A DNA stretch of 39,035 nucleotides from an uncultured Opitutia bacterium (lineage in GTDB: Bacteria; Verrucomicrobiota; Verrucomicrobiia; Opitutales; Opitutaceae): NCBI GenBank assembly GCA_903877135.1, contig CAIRCN010000008.1, forward strand, positions 1 to 39,035, given 5' to 3'. The translations under genes were made by a program, and so were the position numbers. This document shows positions 10,215-18,122 of this stretch, in pieces. Every line of letters starts with the position of its first letter. The stretch's first letter is position 1. Below the pieces are notes generated by a model that had not been told where the DNA came from, ran no database searches, and saw only the letters and a program-made list of their open reading frames with translations.

Positions 10215-13200
10215 GGCACTTCGTAGATTTCAAAGAGGGCCAAGCCGGCGGTGCCTAGGCCGGTGTCAATGACTGCGCTGTAGAGTCCCGGCTCAACTGT
10301 GATGACGAGGGCGGCGTCATCGTCAGCCGGGGCGAACGCCCCAACCTGGGAAGCAATCGTGGAAACAAAAGCCGCGTCGCTGGTCCGCCACACTTTATTG
10401 GTGGCAAGCACGTTGTGTTTAGAATCGTAAATTAGCAGCTGCGGGTAGGTGGCCAGTTTGAAGTCCGGGCCAATGTAGGGCCCCAGACCGGATCCGATGG
10501 CGCGCACCAACAGGGTCTTTGGCCCGGGGCCTTGGATCACAAAGCCGCCAAAAAGCGCCTTATCGCCAGTGCCGGCAAAACCACGGGTGGATAGGTTGAT
10601 GAGTCGGCCATCTTTGGTGTCAGTCGTGGTGTCGTAGACTTCCATGATCGCGATACCCTGTCCCCCATCCACACTGTCGACGATGAACGTATAGAGATTG
10701 CCGGGAAAATTTTGCACAAGGGCGGCGTCATTTGAACCCTCCACATACGGGAAGGCTCCGACGCGGGCGGCTGCAGTGCGCAGCGCCGCCTCTGCGGTCG
10801 AACCCGACCAGCGGGTCGCCAGTGCAAGTTGGGAACCCTGCGCACTCATCAGAGAAAGACGGGGTTGGGCGAGCACAGTTGCCGGATCGAGCCCAAGTGT
10901 TCCCAAGGTCGGCCCAGCCCCGCGCAAGAGGAGCCCTCGGGGGCCTTGGACCACGAATCCACCGATCATCGTTGGCCATGCAGGCGAAACAAAGCCGCGG
11001 ATGGAAAGGTTGATCAGTGTTTCCTGGCTGGACCGGCCGCTCCACTCGGTGGAAAAGGGAATGAACGTAGAATCAAGCGCGGCGCTGGGGCGGGTCATGC
11101 GCAGGACACCATCTTTAGTGCCGTCGAGGTTGTAAGATTGGCTGACGTTGGCAATGAGCACGGAGCCCGATCCATGGAGTTGGTCCGCCGGTAACGTGAT
11201 TTCGTCGTTTCCGCTGGCGTTTGACGCCCACCAGACGCGGCCGTCGGGCAACACCGCCGCATAGGCGCGGTGGCCTTCGACGCTGCCGCCGCGATAGAAG
11301 CCCACGGGCAAACCGTTGGGGGCGGTGGCGGAGTTAATGGCGACGGTCGTGGTGATGAGATTGCCCGTGCCATAGTTGAACTGTGGCTGGCCATTTTTCA
11401 TGGCCACATAGTCGGGGTTGTTCCACGTTGTAAGAGGCAAAAAGCCGTCGGCTGAAAAACGGGCCCGGTTGGTCAACGCCCGGTAGGGGCCGGTGAGGAG
11501 GATTTCGGCGGTGCGGTCGGGTTGCACGAGCATCGCGTAGCGGGTGTAGAGACTCCCATCTCCACTCCAGCGCACAACCCCGGCGTAAAAAGCCGGCGGC
11601 ACAGACACGGGATCGGCAAACGTGGCCGCGAAATCCTGGCTGTAGGTTGTGCCGGCAGTGTTGGTCACCGCGACTCGGTAGTTGCCGGAATCCGCGGCCG
11701 AGGGATTGCTGAGGGTCAGTTGGGAACTGGTGGCCCCCGTCAGATCGATGCCATTGCGCTGCCACTGGAATGAAAATGGACCGACGCCGTCGATTTGTGA
11801 ATCCAAGGTGGCGGCGTAGCCGGCGTAGAGCGGTGCCGAAGTGCTGACGGTGGCACTGCGGGCTTGCCTTATGTTCCAGTCAAAATCTGCCGGTGCGCGC
11901 CAAGTGTGGCGCGCGTCGGCCGCGGGCATTGGCCAGGGGCTACGGGAGGGGGTGATGCCGACATTATAGGCGCGTAATTGCGAGCCGCCGATGGCCGCAC
12001 CGGCCTGACTGAGCACATAATTGGCTCCGGAAATCACAGGGGCGGACAAGAGGTTCGTGCCTGTGCGACTGACCACCATCAGTTGGTAGTAATTGGCGAC
12101 AAGCAGGCGGCCTTCGCCGAGGTCGGACATAAACTGGGCGTCCGAAATGGGAATGGGCAGGTCGTCTCGGCTCGAACCATAAAACGGCACTTGGCCATAA
12201 CGAAATTGAATCAACAGGTTGCCTTCCGAGTTGAGCAACACCGGGGCCTCCAGTTGGCCGTCGGCTAATTGCGAGACCAGCTGCCCGGCGTGATCAATTA
12301 TCTCGAGGAGGTGGGAGCCGCTGTAGCAGACGGTTTCATCCGCCGGCCCAATAAACATGACGGTTGAGCTAGTCTGAGGGCCGAGGAGCGAGGCCGTGCC
12401 CTCCGGTGTCACCATTATGCGCGGAGTCAGGATCACATTCCCATCACGCCGCACCCGGGCCTGCGGGTCCTGATAATGCGACGACGTGAAATTACTATAA
12501 TCAACACTCCAATCCTGTGTGCCCTCCGCGCGCAGGCGAGTGAGCCGCATGTCCATTCCGACATAGAGGACATTGCCCACGCCCAAGGCGAGACGGGGAA
12601 TGTTATCGGAGGTGGCCGCAGCGATATCCTTGGACCAGCGCACGGCTCCGGCAGCGGACATAGCCCAGACTTTCTTGCGGCCAGCAACGAAGATGGTGCC
12701 GTCATCACCGATGACAGGGGACGGTTGCGCATTGGTTCCAGAACTGCCGGTCCCGAGGGCAGTGCGCCAAAGCTCGTTGCCCGAATGGTCAATCGCCACG
12801 AGCGACATGGCGACATCGGCAGACCCGCTAACTATGGGCCCGAACAGCGCGTAGGCGGTGGCGTCGGCCGCCACGGAAGGCGTGCCGAGGGTCTGAAGCG
12901 AAGTGGTCCACAAGACCGTGCCAAAATCCGGAGTGGTGACTGTCACGACGGCGGCAGAGCTGGTCACAACGCCCAAGGAGTTCCGCACGGTGACGGTGTA
13001 GCTGCCGGCGTCGCTCGACGCCGCGGCGGGTATCGCGAGCGTCGAGCCGAAGGCCTCGGACACAATCACTCCGTTATGGTGCCATTCATAGGTGAGCGGA
13101 AATGATCCATCGGCCACGACGGTAAGCGCGAGGCGGTAACCGGTGACGACACTCGTATTGGCGGGCGATGTGATGATGCGCGGGGCAACGCCGGGAGCGA

Positions 13201-13636
13201 GGTGGGAGCGGTGAGCTTGGTCCGATCCGCCGTTGTTTTGCCACAAACCCGGGGCGGCCCCGGCCGTTATGGTGACCGCCGCCAGCTCATTGCGGATGCT
13301 GCTTTGGACATAAAGCAGGCCGGCGGGACCGAGAAAAAGTTCGCCCCGCACATCGGGACTGGTCCAACCCGCGGTGCCATCGGCCGGGTAGGACTGCACC
13401 GAATTGCTGCCGGTGACATAGACCGTTTCGTCGCTGCCCACGACCAAGCTGGCTGAATCGATTGGGGCCGGAATGCGGCGCTGCTCGCTGCCGTCGGCCT
13501 GTAGGAACACGATATTTTGTGAAGGTGAGCCACTCAAGGTGACGATCCGCCCGTCGGGCAGCACGTTGAAGGTCGTCGTATGATAGACTGAGTCTGGCTC
13601 GGCCCGCTTCCAAAGTAGGGAGCTATCTCCGAACAC
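10211..13636 (-). CDS. Ig-like / PQQ-like repeat protein with two copies of the shared C-terminal module
   Basis: The 1141-residue product opens with beta-propeller-like 'VLPDGRIVTLSG...SDETVYVTGS' repeats. An Ig-like domain follows (about 155-232, 'YEWHHNG...SDAGSYTVTVRNS'), then a second PQQ-like propeller (about 237-560, 'GTIFVAGRKKVWAMSAAGAV'), a second Ig-like domain (about 590-665), and two tandem C-terminal modules of about 125 residues. These start 'NLSIRGFVS' and 'NLSTRGFAG', each with 'GGFVxQGP' and an 'LLxRxxGxxLG' run. The same module begins at the end of the giant metalloprotease at the window edge. No signal peptide is visible. The ATG at 13636 is the only good start after an in-frame TAG about 24 nt upstream, and it has no clear Shine-Dalgarno. 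The 5' end may therefore be lost at the boundary with the accessory region. It is the first gene of the minus-strand unit. Confidence 0.8.
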   Translation of the reverse strand: MFGDSSLLWKRAEPDSVYHTTTFNVLPDGRIVTLSGSPSQNIVFLQADGSEQRRIPAPIDSASLVVGSDETVYVTGSNSVQSYPADGTAGWTSPDVRGELFLGPAGLLYVQSSIRNELAAVTITAGAAPGLWQNNGGSDQAHRSHLAPGVAPRIITSPANTSVVTGYRLALTVVADGSFPLTYEWHHNGVIVSEAFGSTLAIPAAASSDAGSYTVTVRNSLGVVTSSAAVVTVTTPDFGTVLWTTSLQTLGTPSVAADATAYALFGPIVSGSADVAMSLVAIDHSGNELWRTALGTGSSGTNAQPSPVIGDDGTIFVAGRKKVWAMSAAGAVRWSKDIAAATSDNIPRLALGVGNVLYVGMDMRLTRLRAEGTQDWSVDYSNFTSSHYQDPQARVRRDGNVILTPRIMVTPEGTASLLGPQTSSTVMFIGPADETVCYSGSHLLEIIDHAGQLVSQLADGQLEAPVLLNSEGNLLIQFRYGQVPFYGSSRDDLPIPISDAQFMSDLGEGRLLVANYYQLMVVSRTGTNLLSAPVISGANYVLSQAGAAIGGSQLRAYNVGITPSRSPWPMPAADARHTWRAPADFDWNIRQARSATVSTSAPLYAGYAATLDSQIDGVGPFSFQWQRNGIDLTGATSSQLTLSNPSAADSGNYRVAVTNTAGTTYSQDFAATFADPVSVPPAFYAGVVRWSGDGSLYTRYAMLVQPDRTAEILLTGPYRALTNRARFSADGFLPLTTWNNPDYVAMKNGQPQFNYGTGNLITTTVAINSATAPNGLPVGFYRGGSVEGHRAYAAVLPDGRVWWASNASGNDEITLPADQLHGSGSVLIANVSQSYNLDGTKDGVLRMTRPSAALDSTFIPFSTEWSGRSSQETLINLSIRGFVSPAWPTMIGGFVVQGPRGLLLRGAGPTLGTLGLDPATVLAQPRLSLMSAQGSQLALATRWSGSTAEAALRTAAARVGAFPYVEGSNDAALVQNFPGNLYTFIVDSVDGGQGIAIMEVYDTTTDTKDGRLINLSTRGFAGTGDKALFGGFVIQGPGPKTLLVRAIGSGLGPYIGPDFKLATYPQLLIYDSKHNVLATNKVWRTSDAAFVSTIASQVGAFAPADDDAALVITVEPGLYSAVIDTGLGTAGLALFEIYEVP

Positions 13637-13795
13637 ATGTAATCATTAATAACTATCGGCTATCCACATCTTCTCTGTCTTGGCCAGATTTGAACGCCAA
13701 AGACCAGATATGGCAAAACCAAACCTTTACGGCACGACCTACCGGCTGAGTTCGGCGCCGAATTCACCGCGAATTGGGCTTTCGGTTACGAAAAT

Positions 13796-14212
13796 TCAGG
13801 CGCGAATGCCTCGACCAAGCCGCGCACCCAGCCACGCCATGGGAAGATAGGCCACCAAGAGGTCGAGCGTGATAAACCAAGCCGGTGCGGGAATCATGGA
13901 GGCTGCGGCGATGCCGCCTACCAAAAAGAGTATGCCGACGACGTAGGCGAGCGCCGAGCGCCGAGTCGAGGCGGCTAGGTGGGTTGCTAAGGCGCCTGCG
14001 AGCGTTCCAAGGGCGTGCGCAAGATAGGGAAAGAGGAAATGCTTGGGCGCCAGCAAATGGACTCCCGCGGCAAGACTCTTCGCATCACTCATGTCGACGC
14101 CCACTGGCGGCGGAAAAACATGCGGGCCTGCCACGACGAGAGCCATATTGACGATGCTGCCGAGCACTAGGCCGATAATGACCGCCAGACAATTTATGAG
14201 TATGGTCTTCAT
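13796..14212 (-). CDS. Small four-helix membrane protein, unknown function
   Basis: I chose the ATG at 14212 (138 residues). An earlier in-frame ATG at 14296 would add 28 polar residues ahead of a natural N-terminal hydrophobic segment. Four hydrophobic stretches are visible: about 3-25 ('ILINCLAVIIGLVLGSIVN'), 62-82, 88-108 and 111-132. A conserved-looking 'HVFPPPVGVD' loop follows the first. The length and layout resemble small unnamed integral membrane proteins common in environmental gene cassettes; I cannot name a family. It lies downstream of the 137-residue gene on the same strand and is separated by 159 nt from the start of the large Ig/PQQ-like gene. Confidence 0.65.
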   Translation of the reverse strand: MKTILINCLAVIIGLVLGSIVNMALVVAGPHVFPPPVGVDMSDAKSLAAGVHLLAPKHFLFPYLAHALGTLAGALATHLAASTRRSALAYVVGILFLVGGIAAASMIPAPAWFITLDLLVAYLPMAWLGARLGRGIRA

Positions 14213-14292
14213 ATGACTTTTTTGCTGATCAAGGTTTTGGATGACAGACAGTGGCGTTGGCTGAATGCTGGGCGTTACTTGACCCCACGCCT

Positions 14293-14706
14293 TCACTTCA
14301 TGAATGGCGCATTCCGAAACGCATCGAAGCCTCGCACGGTGAGATCCTCAAGTTCGGCAAACAATGCTTTGTCGAACGCCGTAAAATTGAAGCACGACTT
14401 TCCCTGCATGCGGGCACGAAGTTTCATCGAAATGTCCTTAAGCAGATCTGGCCGCGCATAAACGCTCATATGATGGAAGCTCACATAATCCTTGCCGATC
14501 TGGACCCAAGCAATCGGCATCGGCGTCTGGTGTTTTGGATGACGTCCGCCCGCCAAGCAGTAGCGGCGAGGACTATCTTCTGCCACCGTAAGCCCTCCGA
14601 CGTGCTGAGCCAAGATCGCACGCAGCTTGTTGAAAATCTCGTCAAATTTGGGGGTCAAGGGCGATATTTGTCCGCTAAGTGTATGCCAAGGGGTTTGCTC
14701 AATCAA
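14293..14706 (-). CDS. Small soluble protein of unknown function (possible cassette gene)
   Basis: The product is 137 residues with no signal peptide or membrane helix. It has 'PMPIAWVQIGKDYVSFHHM', then 'LKDISMKLRARMQGKSCFNF' and a C-terminal 'LFAELEDLTVRGFDAFR'. The shape (aromatic-rich beta core, basic helix, 'GKSCFNF') recalls small DUF1801-like or YdhG-like proteins, but this is only a resemblance. Its stop overlaps the earliest possible start of the following membrane-protein gene by 4 nt; I favour an internal start for that gene. Single-domain genes like this are typical of the accessory zone that begins here. Confidence 0.6.
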   Translation of the reverse strand: MIEQTPWHTLSGQISPLTPKFDEIFNKLRAILAQHVGGLTVAEDSPRRYCLAGGRHPKHQTPMPIAWVQIGKDYVSFHHMSVYARPDLLKDISMKLRARMQGKSCFNFTAFDKALFAELEDLTVRGFDAFRNAPFMK

Positions 14707-14777
14707 GTCGCTACCGTCTTTCGCCTCTCCGAAACTGTCTTAAACTCAGACTGCAACCTCTGCACCACTTCACCCGA

Positions 14778-14800
14778 GCAGCGAGATTAGTCACTGGTTC
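14778..14800 (+). repeat. 23-bp dispersed repeat, copy 1
   Basis: The sequence GCAGCGAGATTAG followed by TCACTGGTTC is matched by a second copy at 38211-38233 with 20 of 23 positions identical (first 13 exact). This copy lies 72 nt ahead of the start codon at 14873. I see no -10/-35 pair that explains it. Confidence 0.6.
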
Positions 14801-14872
14801 TTGTGCGTCCCCTTCGCCTTTCCTGACTCACACCATGCTTGCTTCGAATTTTTAGGGCCGTAGGAATTTCCC

Positions 14873-15874
14873 ATGAGATGGCTGACCCGTTCTTGCGCGA
14901 CCCTAATCGTCGTCGGGTTTGTTTTTAACGAGCCCAGCCTGAGGGCGACCGAGCCCCCAGCTTTAGCCGCACCGACGCGGAGCTATGCGTTTCGCGTCAA
15001 TGGGGACGGCCTACTGATCGACCAGAAAGGGACCCCCGTGGCAGTGGCAGAAATCCCTACTTATCTAAAGAGCCTCAATATTTCTGACATCACCATTGTG
15101 GATCTCTGGGTCGATGGACCAGAGGCAATCAAGCGACTCACGCCCACCATACAGGCTTTCGGTGGCCGGTTCACCAAGATCATCGTGAAACATTGGCAAC
15201 CCGGCGACAAGGTTGGGCTGCTGGAGTTTCCGGCGCCCAAGCTCGGCGCAGCGCAGGCCGCCATTGCCGCCGTCTATCCTGGGCGCTCTTATTCTCCAGC
15301 AGATTTATCTCAATCCCCAGTGCTGCGCCCGCCCTACCTCCAGCCCGGGCCAATCCCAAACCGGGTCCGCTACCGGTATGCAGACAATGCCGTTGTCACA
15401 GCGACCGCGAAACAGATTCACGGTCATTTCATCACCGCCTCGAAAGATTCGAAAAATCACTGGGCTGGTGCCGTTATGGTGCAGTCGGGCGCCTGGATGC
15501 TATTCAGGTCTGATGAGAATTTGGGGAGAAACCAGGCCATACGGTTTACGGCAGTAGTTCCGTCTGCATCAGGAAAGCTGAATCTCCAGCAAATCGTCCT
15601 GCGTGATCCGTATGAGATCCAGGAATTGGATTCCAAGGTCTGCCAGACAATTGCCGCTGAAGGCGGTGGGCGAATTCGGGCTCTGCGGTCCGATGAGATA
15701 AGCACATGGTGGCAATATATCGCCTACGACATCATCGAACCCGTCTTTGTGCTCGAGACGGCCAATGCGCATCATCGCTTCATCGTCGGAGTAAACCAAG
15801 ATGGGATCGGGATGATCGATGAATTGAACGGGCTCCCTATCCTCTCCGCGCCACGCGCCAAAGCAGGCGGTTAA
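14873..15874 (+). CDS. Exported protein of unknown function
   Basis: The 333-residue product starts with a basic/hydrophobic segment (MRWLTRSCATLIVVGFVFN) that looks like a Sec signal peptide. Next comes 'YAFRVNGDGLLIDQKGTPV', a segment resembling the ExbD/TolR soluble fold ('YLKSLNISDITIVDLWVDG...QAFGGRFTKIIVK'), which is only a weak similarity, and a C-terminal alpha/beta region ending 'HHRFIVGVNQDGIGMIDELN'. I cannot name a family. Upstream, 166 nt of non-coding DNA separates it from the divergent 137-residue gene and holds the dispersed 23-bp repeat. Downstream lies the broken slipin gene. Confidence 0.7.
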   Translation: MRWLTRSCATLIVVGFVFNEPSLRATEPPALAAPTRSYAFRVNGDGLLIDQKGTPVAVAEIPTYLKSLNISDITIVDLWVDGPEAIKRLTPTIQAFGGRFTKIIVKHWQPGDKVGLLEFPAPKLGAAQAAIAAVYPGRSYSPADLSQSPVLRPPYLQPGPIPNRVRYRYADNAVVTATAKQIHGHFITASKDSKNHWAGAVMVQSGAWMLFRSDENLGRNQAIRFTAVVPSASGKLNLQQIVLRDPYEIQELDSKVCQTIAAEGGGRIRALRSDEISTWWQYIAYDIIEPVFVLETANAHHRFIVGVNQDGIGMIDELNGLPILSAPRAKAGG

Positions 15875-16041
15875 GTCTGTCTATTTTTACCTCGCCGATC
15901 AGCCAGAGCACAAGTCCGGCCGCGGGGCTATCGGCTTGCTGCGTCGAAACGAAAGCGCCAATGTTAGCCTCAGTCGCTGTGACCACGGTGTGAAAGCTGT
16001 TTTTCGGCAAGTTCTCGGCGCTCTGCTAACCCGCAACCAAA

Positions 16042-16365
16042 ATGATCCTGATCCCACTCTGCGTTGTCATTGTTTTGCTGCTCACAGGTCTCCGCATTGC
16101 CCAGGAGTTCGAACGGGGTGTGATTTTCCGCCTGGGGCACTACGTGGGCCTCCGCGGACCGGGTCTTTATTGGATAATTCCCCTCGGAATTGAGCGGTCA
16201 GCGACCATTGATATTCGCACTAAAACGGTCTCGGCTGAACAACAAGAGACGATAACACGGGACAGTGTCACGATCAAGGTGAACGCGGTGCTTTGCGGGG
16301 GAGTTTTCGAGGGGCATATCGATTGCCCCGAATGGGGCGTCCCCAAGAGACGATACTGGCTTTAG
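16042..16365 (+). pseudogene. 5' fragment of a slipin/stomatin (SPFH/Band 7) gene
   Basis: The frame begins with a transmembrane start (MILIPLCVVIVLLLTGLRI) and then a standard slipin N-terminus: 'EFERGVIFRLGHYVG', 'RGPGLYWIIPLGIE' and 'DSVTIKVNAVL'. Family similarity stops at about residue 83 (near 16291). The last 24 codons are unrelated, and the frame stops at 16363-16365, whereas intact slipins have about 250 residues. I therefore call a truncated gene whose 3' two-thirds were replaced by other DNA. Just after the break lie short GC hairpins (GGGGCA...TGCCCC at 16311-16329). Confidence 0.75.
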
Positions 16366-16401
16366 ACCGCAGCAGTGAATGAAGCAGAACCGAACAAATC
16401 G

Positions 16402-16473
16402 TCCCAACCGACGCCTTTTCCTGTCACGCCTCCTGTGGAACAGGAGTCGCGCTTGCCGTAGCCGCCGTTGACC
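16402..16473 (+). repeat. Weak attC-like site ahead of the methyltransferase gene
   Basis: TCCCAAC (16402-16408) and GTTGACC (16467-16473) form AAC/GTT ends. Between them lies a perfect 7-bp hairpin, CTCCTGT-GGA-ACAGGAG (16430-16446). The right end stops 7 nt before the start codon at 16481, the spacing also seen at the two better sites (25521 and 26339). Pairing between the outer boxes is incomplete, so support is modest. Confidence 0.3.
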
Positions 16474-16480
16474 GTAACCC

Positions 16481-17224
16481 ATGGCACTTCTGAACGAATA
16501 TCGTAGGCAGTTCGCCTGGCGGGACTGGGACCGCGCTCTCGCCCTTTGCCACGTCGCACCCGGGGTCCGGGTTCTCGACCTAGGGTGCGGTCCCGGGGAT
16601 CTGGCAGCCACCTTCGCCCGCTGTGGCGCCCTAGTCACCGGTGTCGACGGGAACGAGGAATTGCTCGCTGCGGCGCGCACGAACTGCCCCAAGGCCATCT
16701 TTGAAAAACAGGACCTTAAGTCCCTATCCCTGCCCCTCGCTTCCTACGATGGCCTATGGTGCAGCTTCACGGCGGCCTACTTTTGCGACTTTGAAAAGAC
16801 ACTTCAGCATTGGCTGACATTTCTCAAACCAAAGGCGTGGGTGGCCTTGATCGAGGCTGACGACCTCCTCGGCCACGAACCCCTGTCCGGGGAGGCGCGG
16901 AAGCATATCGAGGGCTTTTATAGCGAGGCCCACGCGGCCAGTCGCTACGACTTCAGGGCTGGCCGAAAGCTAAACGGGGCGCTGGAGCGGAGCGGCTTCC
17001 AGGTGCAAGAAATCATGCTCAATGATCAGGAACTCTCGTTTGCTGGCCCCGCCGCGCCGGCCGTGCTTCAAGCTTGGACCGACCGACTCGGTCGGATGGG
17101 CGGACTCGCAGCTTTTCTCCAGGACCAGTATGGGCCGTTTCGCGAGGAATTTCTCCGAGCTTTGTCTGCTAAGAATCACCGTTCACACTGCCGGGTGGTC
17201 TGCTGCGTTGGCACCCGACCATAG
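16481..17224 (+). CDS. SAM-dependent class I methyltransferase
   Basis: The 247-residue frame has the SAM-binding motif I 'VLDLGCGPGD' (residues 31-40), an acidic second strand 'VTGVDGNEELL' and a post-motif 'FEKQDLKSLSL'. These features place it in the Methyltransf_11/25-type class I fold. The substrate cannot be inferred. The C-terminus is suspect: the last 15 to 20 residues ('HRSHCRVVCCVGTRP') are encoded by DNA that on the other strand reads as a nitrilase N-terminus (17212-17358). The natural 3' end was therefore probably replaced at a junction near 17165-17212. The core domain is complete and could still fold. Confidence 0.8.
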   Translation: MALLNEYRRQFAWRDWDRALALCHVAPGVRVLDLGCGPGDLAATFARCGALVTGVDGNEELLAAARTNCPKAIFEKQDLKSLSLPLASYDGLWCSFTAAYFCDFEKTLQHWLTFLKPKAWVALIEADDLLGHEPLSGEARKHIEGFYSEAHAASRYDFRAGRKLNGALERSGFQVQEIMLNDQELSFAGPAAPAVLQAWTDRLGRMGGLAAFLQDQYGPFREEFLRALSAKNHRSHCRVVCCVGTRP

Positions 17225-17358
17225 CATTCCGGGAAAACGACCAACTGCACGCCATGGTCGTCGGCTCAGGCCAGATCGTCCGCGAGGTGACGGATGACTT
17301 CCCCGACGTTGTCGAAACTGGGCCGGCGCTGGAAGGCGGCCACGCGAATAGATCCCAT
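17212..17358 (-). pseudogene. 5' fragment of a nitrilase-family (carbon-nitrogen hydrolase) gene with an in-frame TGA
   Basis: Reading leftwards from an ATG at 17358 gives MGSIRVAAFQRRPSF, then 'NVGEVIRHLADDLA', a TGA at 17266-17268, and in the same frame 'ADDHGVQLVVFPECY'. This is the standard N-terminus of a nitrilase-superfamily protein, with the catalytic Glu in 'FPE'. The TGA sits where the family often has Trp or another residue, so it is probably a point mutation. Similarity ends soon after 'ECY', where the sequence meets the methyltransferase reading frame. The rest of the gene (about 220 codons) is absent. It is unrelated in position and orientation to the intact nitrilase gene at 18123. 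Confidence 0.7.
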
Positions 17359-17480
17359 GACCCCGCTCATGCCGCGCCGCGAACGATGCGACAGCCAAAT
17401 CTCGCCGGTAAGAGCAGCACTTCGCGAGCGAGGAAATCCGTTCTCGCACCAATGAAGCGCCGCTGCTTTTTTGAAGTAAC

Positions 17481-17903
17481 ATGAACCTCGTGTGGCGCAA
17501 TGCGACGGATGCCGATCTCAGCCTGCTGGCCGAGTGGAACCACCAATTGATCCGCGACGAGGGCCACCGGAATCCGATGACGGTTGAGCAACTTGCGGTG
17601 CGCATGCAGACATGGCTCCAGGGTGAGTATCAGGCCATGGTCTTTCTGGTGGCCGCGGAGCCGGTCGCCTACGCTCTCTACAAACGGGAGCCGGAGTCGA
17701 TTTACCTGCGGCAGCTCTTCGTGCGTCGTGATTTGCGGCGGGCCGGCATTGGGCGAGCGGCGTTGGCAATCCTGCGGAAAATTTGGCCGCAAGACGTTCG
17801 CCTGACGGTAGAGGTGCTGTGCGGCAATCTCGGCGCGGTCGCCTTCTGGCGCAGCGTCGGTTACAGGGATTACAGTCTGTTAATGGAAGTCATGCCGGAT
17901 TGA
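17481..17903 (+). CDS. GNAT family N-acetyltransferase
   Basis: This 140-residue protein spans a whole GNAT fold. It has 'WRNATDADLSLLAEWN' at the N-terminus and the acetyl-CoA pyrophosphate loop 'VRRDLRRAGIGRAAL' (R/QxxGxG/A), then 'LTVEVLCGNLGAVAFWRSVGY' (shown as the family motif N...A..FW...GF/Y). The length fits small stand-alone GNATs. The substrate is unknown. The 119 nt before it contain no obvious promoter. It is one of three apparently complete GNAT genes in this accessory zone. Confidence 0.85.
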   Translation: MNLVWRNATDADLSLLAEWNHQLIRDEGHRNPMTVEQLAVRMQTWLQGEYQAMVFLVAAEPVAYALYKREPESIYLRQLFVRRDLRRAGIGRAALAILRKIWPQDVRLTVEVLCGNLGAVAFWRSVGYRDYSLLMEVMPD

Positions 17904-17968
17904 AACGGGCTTACGTTTAATGAAGCCAGCCTCATCGTGGTGAATTTTTGGCCAGAAGGATAATGAAC

Positions 17969-18064
17969 ATGCAGAATCTGCATCCACTGATTCATGACCG
18001 ACAGTTGGTGCGGGCATTGCAGCAAGCCTACGCGACAAGACGGAATCGTTCTTTGCCGGCCTAA
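17969..18064 (+). CDS. 31-residue reading frame, probable gene fragment
   Basis: An ATG at 17969 follows AGAAGGA at a good 8-nt spacing and encodes 'MQNLHPLIHDRQLVRALQQ' plus 12 more residues, ending in TAA. The amphipathic helical character and the ribosome site suggest that this was the 5' end of a real gene, cut short. The DNA right after the stop carries a short repeat (18071-18092) also found at another gene break. I do not recognise the protein. Confidence 0.35.
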   Translation: MQNLHPLIHDRQLVRALQQAYATRRNRSLPA

Positions 18065-18070
18065 TGCGAC

Positions 18071-18092
18071 AAGCCTCCTCTGTGGTTGCCGA
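18071..18092 (+). repeat. 22-bp junction repeat, copy 1
   Basis: AAGCCTCCTCTGTG (18071-18084) plus GTTGCCGA is matched at 28382-28403 in 20 of 22 positions. Both copies lie directly at the end of a truncated reading frame. On the minus strand the repeat contains GAGGAGG, a Shine-Dalgarno-like run, but no start codon follows at a useful distance. Confidence 0.5.
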
Positions 18093-18122
18093 CGTAATTC
18101 AGCGCATGGAACATTGGCTACA

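Noticed and set aside
13680-13720. T-arm-like GTTCAAATC on the minus strand
   Set aside because: Flanking bases do not pair into a T-stem and no tRNA body surrounds it.
14213-14292. attC-like ends GGTCAAG...CTTGATC between two minus-strand genes
   Set aside because: The conserved AAC/GTT is replaced by AAG/CTT and no good inner stem forms.
17254-17484. 76-codon plus-strand frame
   Set aside because: It lies opposite the nitrilase fragment and its translation is unstructured and Arg/Ser-rich.
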